Assembly: GCF_003340565.1 (NCBI RefSeq)
Contig: NZ_QPLK01000004.1
Coordinates: forward strand, 62,001 to 126,000
From: Rhodovulum sp. 12E13
GTDB taxonomy: Bacteria; Pseudomonadota; Alphaproteobacteria; Rhodobacterales; Rhodobacteraceae
Length of the DNA: 64,000 nt
Direction: 5' to 3'
In this document: one piece after another, positions 1 through 8,567 of the stretch
How positions within the stretch are numbered: position 1 is the stretch's first letter
Layout: every line of letters begins with the position of its first letter
Notes under the pieces: model-generated
Databases searched by the model: none
What the model saw: the letters and a program-made list of their open reading frames with translations, nothing else
Told to the model about the DNA's origin: nothing
Translations under genes and position numbers: made by a program

Positions 1-38
1 ATCTCTTTCCAGCGGCCCTTCACTTCGTCCCAGTTCAT
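1..38 (-). CDS. CsbD-like stress protein, 5' end only
   Basis: Only the first 12 codons lie in the window, encoding MNWDEVKGRWKE, which is the typical opening of CsbD-family proteins (short, hydrophilic, general stress response, function poorly defined). The ATG is the complement of bases 36-38 and is preceded on the minus strand by a good AAGGAG ribosome-binding site (complement of 47-52). The gene is divergent from ccoG, so the ccoNOQP structural genes do not lie directly upstream of ccoG. The call rests on the N-terminal signature alone. Confidence 0.7.
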   Translation of the reverse strand, partial: MNWDEVKGRWKE

Positions 39-139
39 GGCGGCACTCCTTTTCGTTGAGGTCGCTGAGAGAACCCGGGCAGGGGGGCACTGTTCCCCGC
101 ATCGTGCGGACGCCGCGCCCGCAGGGCGCCCGTGGGCAA

Positions 140-153
140 TTGATGCATGTCAA
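140..153 (+). promoter_or_regulatory. FNR/FnrL-type operator upstream of ccoG
   Basis: The sequence TTGATGCATGTCAA reads as TTGAT-N4-GTCAA, one base from the FNR/Anr/FnrL consensus TTGAT-N4-ATCAA. It lies about 65 bp before the ccoG start codon, a sensible place for anaerobic activation. FnrL control of cco genes is known in Rhodobacter; that it acts here is inference. Confidence 0.75.
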
Positions 154-217
154 AGACGCCTTTTGGACGGCTTCATAGGAGGGACGGCATACCGTCATCG
201 ACCGGAGTCCGTCCCCC

Positions 218-1792
218 GTGAGCGACAGCCAGCCAGAGCGTCTCTACGCTGCCCGCGAGCCGATCTTTCCCAAGCGGGTGCACGGCTCGTTCCGCACGCT
301 GAAATGGGCGATCATGATCGTGACGCTCGGCATCTACTACCTGACGCCCTGGATCAGGTGGGACCGGGGGCCGAACCTGCCCGACCAGGCTGTGCTGGTC
401 GACCTCGCCAACCGGCGGTTCTTCTTCTTCTGGATCGAGATCTGGCCGCACGAATTCTACTTCGTGGCCGGCCTGCTCATCATGGCGGGGCTCGGGCTGT
501 TCCTGTTCACCTCGGCCCTGGGGCGGGTCTGGTGTGGCTATACCTGCCCGCAAACGGTATGGACCGACCTCTTCATCGCGGTCGAGCGGTGGATCGAGGG
601 CGACCGCAACGCGCGAATCCGCCTGCACCGGCAGGAGAAGCTCGACGCGCGTAAGATCCGGCTGCGCGCCACGAAATACCTCGTCTGGCTGCTGATTGCC
701 GTGGCCACCGGCGGGGCCTGGGTCTTCTACTTCACCGATGCGCCGACGCTTGCGGTGGACCTGGCGACCTTCTCGGCGCACCCCGCCGCCTATACCACCA
801 TCGCGATCCTTACCGCGACGACCTTCTTCTTCGGCGGGTTCGCCCGAGAGCAGATCTGCATCTACGCCTGCCCCTGGCCGCGCATCCAGGGCGCGATGAT
901 GGACGAGGACACGATCACCGTCGGCTACCGCGAGTGGCGCGGCGAGCCGCGTGGCAAGGGCAACGTGCGCCGCGCGAGCAAGGCGCAGGCGGCGCAGGCC
1001 GAGGCCATCGCCGCCTTCGCCGGGCCGGAGAACGGCCCCGGCGGTGCCGTCTATCCGGCCACGCCATACCCTGGGCGCGACCGGCAGGTGGGCGGCGACA
1101 TTCCCGCGGGCGCCGATGTCGGCCCCGGCGACTGCATCGACTGCATGGCCTGCGTCAACGTCTGCCCGATGGGCATCGACATCCGCGACGGCCAGCAGCT
1201 GGAATGCATTACCTGCGCCCTGTGCATCGACGCCTGCGACGAGATCATGGCCAAGATCGGCAAGCCGCGCGGCCTGATCGACTATATGGCCCTGTCGGAC
1301 GAGGGGCGCGAGCGGGCGGGAGAGCCGCCCAAGCCGGTATGGAAGCACATCCTGCGGCCCCGGACCATCCTCTACACAACGCTGTGGTCGCTGGTGGGCG
1401 TGGGCCTCGTCGTGGCGCTGTTCGTGCGGCCCGACATCTCGATGACCGTCGCGCCCGAGCGCAACCCGGTCTACGTGACCCTGGCCGACGGCACGATCCG
1501 CAACACCTACGACATCCGCCTGCGCAACAAGCACGGCGACGACCGCCGCTTCCGCCTGTCGCTGCGCGGTCCGTCGGAACTGCGCGTGGCGGTCGAGGGC
1601 ACGCCTTACGAAAGCATCGTCGTGCCGGCCGACACGACCGACCTCGTGCGCGTCTACGTGCTGGCCCCGCCCGACTCGGCGGCGGCCGAGGGCGAGCGCT
1701 CCGAGATCCGGTTCTGGGTCGAGGATCTGCAGAGCGGCGAGCGCGTGCACAAGGACAGCACGTTCATGGGAACGGGAGAGGCGGTGGAGTGA
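218..1792 (+). CDS. ccoG: CcoG/FixG/RdxA-type cbb3 oxidase accessory ferredoxin
   Basis: This 524-residue membrane protein carries two [4Fe-4S] ferredoxin motifs, CIDCMACVNVCP and CITCALCIDAC, about residues 307-340. Several membrane segments precede them and one follows near residue 390, and the C-terminal domain is periplasmic and Ig-like. It also has the family's GYTCPQTVW and CIYACPWPR motifs. CcoG is a cupric reductase or polyferredoxin used in copper delivery to cbb3-type cytochrome c oxidase. The start is a GTG with only a weakly placed GGAG upstream. It is first in the ccoGHIS order and has an FNR-type box upstream. Confidence 0.95.
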   Translation: MSDSQPERLYAAREPIFPKRVHGSFRTLKWAIMIVTLGIYYLTPWIRWDRGPNLPDQAVLVDLANRRFFFFWIEIWPHEFYFVAGLLIMAGLGLFLFTSALGRVWCGYTCPQTVWTDLFIAVERWIEGDRNARIRLHRQEKLDARKIRLRATKYLVWLLIAVATGGAWVFYFTDAPTLAVDLATFSAHPAAYTTIAILTATTFFFGGFAREQICIYACPWPRIQGAMMDEDTITVGYREWRGEPRGKGNVRRASKAQAAQAEAIAAFAGPENGPGGAVYPATPYPGRDRQVGGDIPAGADVGPGDCIDCMACVNVCPMGIDIRDGQQLECITCALCIDACDEIMAKIGKPRGLIDYMALSDEGRERAGEPPKPVWKHILRPRTILYTTLWSLVGVGLVVALFVRPDISMTVAPERNPVYVTLADGTIRNTYDIRLRNKHGDDRRFRLSLRGPSELRVAVEGTPYESIVVPADTTDLVRVYVLAPPDSAAAEGERSEIRFWVEDLQSGERVHKDSTFMGTGEAVE

Positions 1793-1814
1793 CCCGCCGC
1801 GCGACAGGGAGCGA

Positions 1815-2294
1815 ATGATGAGCGACACGGCGCATGACGACGGGAAGGGCAAGCTGACGGGGCGGCACGTGGCCCTGATCTTCGTCGGCTTCTTCGGCAC
1901 CATCTTCGCGGTGAACGGCTTCATGGCGTGGATGGCGGTCGGCACCTTCCCCGGGCTGGAGGCCCGGAACGGCTTCGCCGAGAGCCAGACCTTCGAGGCG
2001 CGGCGCGACGCGCAGGAGGCGCTGGGCTGGGACGTGACCGCAACGCTCGACGATGGCGTGCTCGCCATCGCGTTTACCGACGAGTCCGGCGTGCCGGTCG
2101 ACGTGGCCAGTATGGAAGCGATCGTGGGCAAGGCCACGAGCGTGGCGCACGACGTGACGCCCGAATTCAGCTATCGCGAGGGCACCTTCCACACGCCGCT
2201 CGATCTCGGCCCCGGCAACTGGAACATTCGCCTCACCGCCCACGCGCCCGACGGCACGCTCTTTGCCCAGCGGGTGGTGCTGCGGGTGAACTGA
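1815..2294 (+). CDS. ccoH: FixH/CcoH family cbb3 oxidase assembly protein
   Basis: The 159-residue product has one N-terminal membrane segment (about residues 17-38, rich in F/V/G/I) and a periplasmic C-terminal domain, as in the FixH family. CcoH binds and stabilises cbb3 oxidase during assembly. It starts 22 bp after ccoG and belongs to the same operon. Tandem ATG codons at 1815 and 1818 make the exact start ambiguous by one residue. A hairpin plus repeat element separates it from ccoI. Confidence 0.9.
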   Translation: MMSDTAHDDGKGKLTGRHVALIFVGFFGTIFAVNGFMAWMAVGTFPGLEARNGFAESQTFEARRDAQEALGWDVTATLDDGVLAIAFTDESGVPVDVASMEAIVGKATSVAHDVTPEFSYREGTFHTPLDLGPGNWNIRLTAHAPDGTLFAQRVVLRVN

Positions 2295-2306
2295 CCCGGG
2301 CGGCGC

Positions 2307-2352
2307 GCCCGCTGCCGGCGGGCCTGCCTGCGTATTTGGAACAGAAAGAAGC
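2307..2352 (+). repeat. Hairpin + TATTTG intergenic element, copy A
   Basis: A perfect 6-bp stem (GCCCGC/GCGGGC, 2307-2323, loop of 5) is followed by TATTTGGAACAGAAAGAAG at 2333-2351. Close relatives occur at 27390-27424, 27516-27537 (minus), 12067-12120 (minus) and 46741-46790 (minus), in each case outside genes and usually just after a hairpin. It sits inside the cco operon between ccoH and ccoI, so it may be a partial terminator or an mRNA processing site. Confidence 0.6.
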
Positions 2353-2403
2353 GAGGGGGTGCGCGCGGCCGCCCCCCTTTGCGCCCCGAGAGGCCCGAGG
2401 CCC

Positions 2404-4608
2404 ATGACCGACGCTTACACCGACGCCTTCACCGACGCGCCCTCGGCCTGCCCGGCCTGCGCGGCGACGCCCATGGCGCGGCGGCAGGCGGCGGCAGCGG
2501 CCGGCGAGGCGCAGGCCGGGCGGGTGATGCTGTCGCTGCCGGAGATCCGCTGCGCCGGCTGCATCTCGGGCGTCGAAAAGGCGCTCGCGGCCGAGCCGGG
2601 GGTGCGATCGGCGCGGGTGAACTTCACGCTCAAGCGCGCGACGGTCGAGACCGACCCCGGCGTGACGCCCGCGCGCCTGGTCGCCGCGCTCGACCGGGCG
2701 GGCCATGCCGCGCACGAGCTCGACGCCTCGGCCCTGTCGATGACCGAGACCGACCGGGCGGGGCGCGACCTGCTGATGCGGCTCGCCGTGGCCGGCTTCG
2801 CGGCGATGAACGTGATGCTCCTGTCGGTGGCGGTCTGGTCGGGGGCGGCGGATGCCACGCGCGACCTCTTCCACTGGATCTCGGCGGCCATCGCCATCCC
2901 CGCCGTGATCTTCTCGGGCCGGCCCTTCTACGTCTCGGCCTGGGGCGCGCTGCGCAAGGGGCGGCTCAACATGGACGTCCCGATCACGCTGGCCATCGTG
3001 CTGGCCGTGGGCACCTCGCTGTGGGAGACCTCGCTGTCGGGCAAGCACGCCTATTTCGACGCGGCCATCGCTCTGGTCTTCTTCCTCCTCGGCGGGCGCT
3101 ATCTCGACCACCGCACCCGCGCCGTCGCCCGCTCGGCCGCCGAGGAACTGGCCGCGCTGGAAGTGCCGCGGGCCTGGCGCGTCGCGGAGGGCCGAGAGGA
3201 AGAGGTGCGCGTCGGCGACCTCGCCGCGGGCGACCTCGTGCGGGTGAAGCCCGGGGGGCGGATGCCGGTTGACGGCGAGATCGTGGCAGGCACGTCGGAG
3301 CTCGACCGCGGCCTGCTGACGGGCGAGACGCGCCCCGTCTTCGCGGGGCCCGGGCAGGCGGTGAGCGCGGGCGAGGTCAACCTGACGGGGCCGCTCGAGG
3401 TGCGGGTGACGGCGGCGGGGCGGGAGAGCTCGCTGCACCGCATGGCCGATCTCGTGGCCGTGGCCGAGAGCGCCAAGAACCGATACACCTCGCTGGCCGA
3501 CCGGGCCGCGGGCCTCTACGCCCCCGGCGTGCACATCCTGTCGGCGCTGGCCGGGATCGGCTGGTGGCTCTACACGGGCGATCTGCGGCTGGCGCTCAAC
3601 ATCGCCGCAGCGGTTCTCATCATCACCTGCCCCTGCGCCCTCGGTCTCGCCGTGCCCGCCGTCACCACTGCCGCCTCGGGGCGCCTGTTCCGGCACGGCC
3701 TGCTGATCAAGGACGGCACCGCGCTGGAGCGTCTGGCCGAGGTCGACACCGTGCTTTTCGACAAGACGGGCACGCTGACGCTCGGCACGCCCGAGGTGAC
3801 GGGGCTCGACGCCCATGCGCGCGACGACCTCGCCCTCGCCCGCGCACTGGCCGAGGGCTCGGCCCACCCGTTGTCGCGCGCGCTGGCCGAGGCGGTCGCG
3901 GCGCAGGGCATCGCGCCCGTCACGCTCGAGGCCCACCGCGAGGTGCCGGGCTACGGGGCGGAGGCGATCTGGCAAGGACGCACCGTCCGCCTCGGGCGCG
4001 CCGACTGGGTGGGCGCGGCGCCGGGCGAGACGACCGCCGCGTGGCTCGGGGTCGAGGGGCGGGCGCCCGTGGCCTTCACCTTCGCCGACCGGCTGCGGCC
4101 CGGCGCCCGCGAGGCGGTCGACGGGTTGAAGGCCGCAGGACTGCAGGTCGCGCTCGTCTCGGGCGATGCGGCGCCCGCGGTCGCCCGGTTCGCCGCGAGC
4201 GTCGGGATCGACGACTGGACGGCCGAGGTGCTGCCCGAGGGCAAGGCCGCCCGCGTCGAGGCGTTGCACTCGGGCGGGGCGAAGGTGCTCTTCGTCGGCG
4301 ACGGTCTCAACGACACCGCCGCCCTCGCCGCGGCCCACGCCTCGATCTCGCCCGCCACGGCGCTCGACGCGGCGCGCACCGCCTCCGACATCGTGCTGCT
4401 GGGGGCCGACATCGCGCCGCTGGCAGGGGCGGTGACCACCGCACGCTCGGCCGTGCGCCGCATCCGCGAGAACTTCGCCATCGCCACATGGTACAACGTG
4501 ATCGCGGTCCCCATCGCCATCGCCGGCTTCGCCACGCCGCTCGCCGCGGCGCTGGCCATGTCGGCCTCGTCGCTCACCGTGTCGCTCAACGCCCTTAGGG
4601 TGCGCTGA
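2404..4608 (+). CDS. ccoI: CcoI/FixI copper-exporting P1B-type ATPase
   Basis: This 734-residue heavy-metal ATPase delivers copper to cbb3 oxidase. An N-terminal CPAC motif (C16, C19) precedes a heavy-metal-associated domain with RCAGC (C50, C53). Then come paired membrane segments, the intramembrane CPC metal site (C409, C411), the phosphorylation motif DKTGT (D453), GDGLND near residue 636, and a final membrane pair. The ATG at 2404 is preferred to one 45 bp upstream because the family signature begins soon after it. It ends in an ATGA overlap with ccoS. Confidence 0.95.
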   Translation: MTDAYTDAFTDAPSACPACAATPMARRQAAAAAGEAQAGRVMLSLPEIRCAGCISGVEKALAAEPGVRSARVNFTLKRATVETDPGVTPARLVAALDRAGHAAHELDASALSMTETDRAGRDLLMRLAVAGFAAMNVMLLSVAVWSGAADATRDLFHWISAAIAIPAVIFSGRPFYVSAWGALRKGRLNMDVPITLAIVLAVGTSLWETSLSGKHAYFDAAIALVFFLLGGRYLDHRTRAVARSAAEELAALEVPRAWRVAEGREEEVRVGDLAAGDLVRVKPGGRMPVDGEIVAGTSELDRGLLTGETRPVFAGPGQAVSAGEVNLTGPLEVRVTAAGRESSLHRMADLVAVAESAKNRYTSLADRAAGLYAPGVHILSALAGIGWWLYTGDLRLALNIAAAVLIITCPCALGLAVPAVTTAASGRLFRHGLLIKDGTALERLAEVDTVLFDKTGTLTLGTPEVTGLDAHARDDLALARALAEGSAHPLSRALAEAVAAQGIAPVTLEAHREVPGYGAEAIWQGRTVRLGRADWVGAAPGETTAAWLGVEGRAPVAFTFADRLRPGAREAVDGLKAAGLQVALVSGDAAPAVARFAASVGIDDWTAEVLPEGKAARVEALHSGGAKVLFVGDGLNDTAALAAAHASISPATALDAARTASDIVLLGADIAPLAGAVTTARSAVRRIRENFAIATWYNVIAVPIAIAGFATPLAAALAMSASSLTVSLNALRVR

Positions 4609-4769
4609 TGGAGGTGCTCGCCCTTCTCATCCCGGTGGCGCTCGTGCTGGGCGGGATCGGCCTTGCGGCGTTCTACTGGGCGGTGCGCTCCGACCAGTTC
4701 GACGACCCCGAAGGCGACGCCCGCCGCATCCTCGACGACGAATACGACGACAGCCCGCGCGGAGACTGA
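4608..4769 (+). CDS. ccoS: CcoS cbb3-type oxidase assembly protein
   Basis: This 53-residue protein has one membrane helix (about residues 4-24) followed by the diagnostic FYWAVRSDQFDDPEGDA segment and an acidic tail. CcoS is required for cofactor insertion into cbb3 oxidase. The ATG overlaps the ccoI stop by one base, giving translational coupling. Size and position at the end of ccoGHIS match the family. Confidence 0.93.
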   Translation: MEVLALLIPVALVLGGIGLAAFYWAVRSDQFDDPEGDARRILDDEYDDSPRGD

Positions 4770-4920
4770 CCGGGGTGCAGGCCGGCCCGCCCTGCAGCCG
4801 CCAAAGTCGCACAAAACTGGGCCAGGCACGCAGTGCCCGCCGATGGTGCGGCAGCATCCGTCAGGCAGGTGGCCGCCGCTCGCGCCTCCACGGAACCGAT
4901 GCAAGCGGAGGCACCCGTGG

Positions 4921-4944
4921 GGCGGGGGCGGTCCGGTCCCCGCC
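4921..4944 (-). terminator. Possible hairpin terminator after yaaA
   Basis: GGCGGGG (4921-4927) pairs with CCCCGCC (4938-4944) around a 10-base loop. It lies about 20 bp past the yaaA stop on the minus strand, in the convergent ccoS/yaaA gap. There is no T-run, so intrinsic termination is uncertain. Confidence 0.3.
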
Positions 4945-4963
4945 GAGGGCACGCCGAGCCGGA

Positions 4964-5752
4964 TCAGGCGGCCTCGCGCGCCGCCGCGTCGGATCGCAGG
5001 AAGGCCGGGCGGCCGGGCTCCGACAGGTCGGGGGCATGGGCGTAGCCGCCGGCATCGAAATCGCGAATCGCCTCGGGGTCGGTCAGCCGCCGCTCGACGA
5101 TGAAGCGGGTCATCGCACCGCGCGCCTTCTTGGCGAAGAAGCTGACGATCTTCGGCCCGCCCGGCTTGTCCTCGAGGAAGACCGGCGTGACGACGGGAAT
5201 CCCCAGTGCCGAGGTGTCGACCGCGCCGAAATACTCCTGGCTCGCGCAGTTGACGAGGGCGCGCGCACCCGTCGCCTCGGCCTGCTGCTGGAGAGCGCGC
5301 CCCAGCCGGTCGCCCCAATACGCGTAGAGATCCTTCCCCTTCCGTGTCTTCAGCTTCGAGCCCATCTCGAGCCGGTAGGGCTGGATCGCGTCGAGCGGGC
5401 GCAGCACGCCGTAGAGCCCGGACAGGATGCGGAGGTGCTCCTGCGCCCAGTCGAGCGCGTCAGCGTCGAGCGATTTCGCCTCGAGCCCGGCATAGGTGTC
5501 GCCGGCGAAGGCACGCGCGGCGGGGCGGGTGCGCTCGCCCGTGGGCTCGGCCTCGAAGGCGGCGAAGCGCTCCTTGTTGAGCTTGGCGAGGTCGGCCGAG
5601 ATGTCCATCAGAGTCTGCAGGTCGGCCTTCGAGAGGCGCCCCGCGGCCTTCGCCAGTTTCACCGCGTCGTCTTGGAAGGCGGGCGCGGTGGGCGTGATCC
5701 CTTCCACCTCCGACCAGTCGAGGCGCTTGGCGGGCGAGATGACGACGAGCAT
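4964..5752 (-). CDS. yaaA: YaaA/DUF328 peroxide stress protein
   Basis: The 262-residue protein opens with MLVVISPAKRLDW, the YaaA signature, and contains YGVLRPLDAIQPYRLEMG and the conserved NCASQEYF and FAKKARG segments. YaaA proteins lower free intracellular iron and limit DNA damage during peroxide stress. The chosen ATG has TCCTCC (minus-strand GGAGGA) at a suitable distance; longer in-frame extensions are low-complexity and lack homology. It is monocistronic and convergent with ccoS. Confidence 0.93.
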   Translation of the reverse strand: MLVVISPAKRLDWSEVEGITPTAPAFQDDAVKLAKAAGRLSKADLQTLMDISADLAKLNKERFAAFEAEPTGERTRPAARAFAGDTYAGLEAKSLDADALDWAQEHLRILSGLYGVLRPLDAIQPYRLEMGSKLKTRKGKDLYAYWGDRLGRALQQQAEATGARALVNCASQEYFGAVDTSALGIPVVTPVFLEDKPGGPKIVSFFAKKARGAMTRFIVERRLTDPEAIRDFDAGGYAHAPDLSEPGRPAFLRSDAAAREAA

Positions 5753-6208
5753 GGGCGGTCCTCCGTTTGCAGGCGCAGGATAACGGGGTGGTGCGCCGGG
5801 TCCAGCCCTGCGCGTCCTTGGCCGCGCCTGTTCTTGGCCCCGCGTGGCCGGCGCGCTCTCCCTGCCCTCGGGGCGGCGGCGTATGGGACTTATCCATGGC
5901 TTCATCCGAGAGCCAGGCGCGGACCGTGACAAGGTCATCCCTGCCGAGACGCTGGCGTTACGGCCTGCGGACGGATGCCTGCCGGGTCCACTACTCGCCG
6001 TTCGGCACCTCTCGGCGCCGCAGATGACAGCGAGGTTGGGGAACGGCCAGACACGACGGAATCCCTCGCGCGTTCATGCGGTGCCTCCCGGCCGCAGTCG
6101 AAAACGGACATGTCGGACACCCGACGTGACAGTCGCGCTCCGCGAGGAGCTCCCCTTCCAGTCGCGGGGCAGGCCAATCGTCGCGGGCCGGGCGCCGGTG
6201 GAGCGGCG
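5753..6208. other. 456-bp gap with no recognisable gene
   Basis: This is the longest stretch without a supported gene. All six frames give only short open frames without family signatures, usual codon bias or good ribosome-binding sites. Base composition is a little less G+C-rich than the flanks. It holds the yaaA promoter region and the 3' side of the leftward catabolic operon. It could be a decayed gene, but I see nothing that identifies one. Confidence 0.5.
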
Positions 6209-7093
6209 CTAGAGGAGCCGGCGTGGATCGGCGAGGTAGCGGGCATGGGCAACGAGGAAGCGCGCGGCGTCGGCCCCGTTGATGACCCGATGATCGTAGG
6301 AGAGGTCGAGCGGGGCCATCGGGCGGGGCTGGAAGGCCTGGCCGTCCCAGACCGGGACCTGCTCGGTGCGGGTAATGCCGAGGATCGCCACCTCGGGCGG
6401 GTTGACGATGGGCGTGAACGCCGTGCCGCCGATGCCGCCGAGATTGGAGATGGTCATCGAGGCACCCCCCATCTCGTCGGGCCGGATCTTGCGCGCCTGT
6501 GCCCGCCCCGCCAGATCGGCGATCTCGGCGGCGATGGCCAGCAGGCCCTTTCGGTCGGCGTCGCGGATCACGGGCACCATCAGGCCGTGCGCGGTATCGA
6601 CCGCGATCCCGACATGCACGTAGTCCTTCAGGATCAGGGTCTCGCCATCGGCCGACAGCGAGGCGTTGAACCGTTCGAAGTCGCGCAGCGTGCGGGCGAG
6701 CGCCTTGACATGGAAGGCGAGCGTGGTCAGGCGCACGCCCTTCGCCTGCGCCTCGTCCTTCACCCGCGCGCGGAACGCCTCGACCGCGGTCAGGTCGGCG
6801 CGGTCGTGGTGCGTGACGGCGGGGATCAGCGCCTGCGCCGCGGCGAGGTTCTGCGCCGCGACTCGGGCGAAGCGGCTGACGGGTTCCTCCCGGACCGGCC
6901 CGTAGGCGGCATGATCCACGTTCCAGTAGCTCGTGTCGGCCGTGGCCGGCGCCGCCGGCCCGGCAGAGCCGCTGGCCATCACGTCCTCCTTGCCGATGGT
7001 CTCGCGGCCGAGGTCGCGGGCGAGGGCGGCAAGGTCGACGCCGCGCTCGGCGGCGAGCTTGCGCACGGACGGGCTGGCGATCACGTCTTCCAT
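6209..7093 (-). CDS. 2-oxo-acid dehydrogenase E2 catalytic protein without lipoyl domain
   Basis: This 294-residue protein begins with a peripheral-subunit-binding domain (about residues 5-40, ASPSVRKLAAERGVDL). It is followed by a full dihydrolipoamide acyltransferase domain ending in the active-site motif SYDHRVINGADAARF, with His268 and Asn272; Asn at the latter position is, from memory, known in some E2p enzymes. No lipoyl domain is present. Lipoyl domains are instead on the neighbouring protein at 8568-9956, so the two probably share one complex. ATG 7093 has GGAG eight bases upstream; GTG codons at 7099 and 7102 are alternatives. It is last in the leftward operon. Confidence 0.85.
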   Translation of the reverse strand: MEDVIASPSVRKLAAERGVDLAALARDLGRETIGKEDVMASGSAGPAAPATADTSYWNVDHAAYGPVREEPVSRFARVAAQNLAAAQALIPAVTHHDRADLTAVEAFRARVKDEAQAKGVRLTTLAFHVKALARTLRDFERFNASLSADGETLILKDYVHVGIAVDTAHGLMVPVIRDADRKGLLAIAAEIADLAGRAQARKIRPDEMGGASMTISNLGGIGGTAFTPIVNPPEVAILGITRTEQVPVWDGQAFQPRPMAPLDLSYDHRVINGADAARFLVAHARYLADPRRLL

Positions 7094-7095
7094 GC

Positions 7096-8553
7096 TCACC
7101 ACTCCGCCGAGATGTACTGGGCTTCCATGAACTCGTGCATCCCCTCGTGACCGCCCTCGCGCCCCAGCCCGGACTGCTTGGTGCCGCCGAAGGGCGCGGC
7201 GGGGTCGGAGACGAGCCCGCGGTTGAGGCCCACCATGCCGTAGTCGAGCCGCTCCGACACCTGCAGGCCGCGCCGGAAATCGCCGGAGAAGACATAGGCG
7301 ACGAGGCCGTACTCGGTGTCGTTGGCGCGGCGGATCACGTCTTCGGTGTCGGTGAAGGTCTGGATCGCGGCGACGGGGCCGAAGATCTCGTCATGCACGC
7401 AGTCGGCGGTCTCCGGCACGTCGGTCAGCACCGTGGGCGGATAGTAGAAGCCCTTGCCGCCCGGCTTCTCGCCGCCGATCCTCAGCTTGGCACCCTTCTC
7501 TATGGCGTCCTGCACGAAGGCGTGCACCTTGTCGCGGGTGTCGGCGTTGACGAGCGGGCCGACATCGACGCCCTCCTCCAGCCCGTTGCCGACCTTCAGC
7601 GCGCCCATCGCCTCGGTCATCTTCCGCGCGAACTCTTCGGCCACCGCCTCGTGCACGTAGAAGCGGTTGGCGGCGGTGCAGGCCTCGCCGAGGTTGCGCA
7701 TCTTGGCCAGCATCGCGCCCTTCACCGCCGCGTCGATGTCGGCGTCGTCGAAGACGATGAGCGGCGCGTTGCCGCCCAGCTCCATCGCGGGCTTGAGCAC
7801 CTGGTCGGCGGCGCCGTGCAGCAGCTTGCGGCCCACGGGCGTCGAGCCGGTGAACGAGATGACCCGCACCCGCGGATCATGCATCAGGTGGTCGACCAGC
7901 GCGCCCGTCTGGCGCGAGGGGAGCACGTTGACCAGCCCCTTCGGCACGCCCGCTTCCTCGAGCAGCGGCATCAGCGCCAGCATGGTCAGCGGCGTCTCGG
8001 AGGCGGGCTTGATGATGCAGGGGCAGCCTGCGGCGAGGGCCGGCGCCAGCTTGCGCGTGCCCATCGCGGCCGGGTAGTTCCACGGCGTGACCAGCACGGC
8101 GATACCCGCGGGCTTGTGATGCACCACGATGCGCGCCCCGGTCGAAGGGCCGCGCGTCAGAAGGCCGTCGGTGCGCACGGCCTCTTCCGAGAACCAGCGG
8201 AAGAACTCGGCGGCATAGGTCGCCTCGCCCATGGCGTCGGCCCGCGCCTTGCCGTTCTCCAGCGTGATGAGGCGGGCGAAATCCTCCAGCCGCGCGGTCA
8301 TCAGCTCCCACGCCCGGCGCAGCACTTCACCGCGCTCGCGCGGGGTGCGCCCCGCCCAGTCGGCGAAGGCGGACTGCGCGGCGTCGAGCGCGGCGTCGGC
8401 ATCGTCCAGCGTGGCCGAGGCGACGGAGGCCAGCACGCTCTCGTCGGCGGGGTTGATCACGTCGAAGCGCGCGCCTTCGGATCCGGGGCGCCAGCCGCCG
8501 TCGATGTAGAGGTCCGTCGGCAGCGTCTCGAAGGTTGCGTCGAGCTTGGTCAT
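7096..8553 (-). CDS. NAD(P)-dependent aldehyde dehydrogenase (succinate-semialdehyde dehydrogenase-like)
   Basis: The 485-residue protein is a full-length ALDH superfamily member. It shows the VTPWNYP and FTGSTPVGR cofactor motifs, the general-base glutamate in MELGGNAPL, and the nucleophilic cysteine in GEACTAANRF. Overall it resembles the GabD/succinate-semialdehyde group, but substrate cannot be read from sequence. It is inserted between the two E2-type genes, so it probably oxidises an aldehyde released in the same pathway. The gap to the upstream gene is 14 bp. Confidence 0.9.
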   Translation of the reverse strand: MTKLDATFETLPTDLYIDGGWRPGSEGARFDVINPADESVLASVASATLDDADAALDAAQSAFADWAGRTPRERGEVLRRAWELMTARLEDFARLITLENGKARADAMGEATYAAEFFRWFSEEAVRTDGLLTRGPSTGARIVVHHKPAGIAVLVTPWNYPAAMGTRKLAPALAAGCPCIIKPASETPLTMLALMPLLEEAGVPKGLVNVLPSRQTGALVDHLMHDPRVRVISFTGSTPVGRKLLHGAADQVLKPAMELGGNAPLIVFDDADIDAAVKGAMLAKMRNLGEACTAANRFYVHEAVAEEFARKMTEAMGALKVGNGLEEGVDVGPLVNADTRDKVHAFVQDAIEKGAKLRIGGEKPGGKGFYYPPTVLTDVPETADCVHDEIFGPVAAIQTFTDTEDVIRRANDTEYGLVAYVFSGDFRRGLQVSERLDYGMVGLNRGLVSDPAAPFGGTKQSGLGREGGHEGMHEFMEAQYISAEW

Positions 8554-8567
8554 GGGTGCCTCCCGTA

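Noticed and set aside
173-2137. Long minus-strand open frame (654 codons) over ccoG-ccoH
   Set aside because: It is an antisense shadow, common in 70% G+C DNA; the product is Arg/His/Gly-rich without family motifs, and the plus strand encodes ccoG and ccoH.
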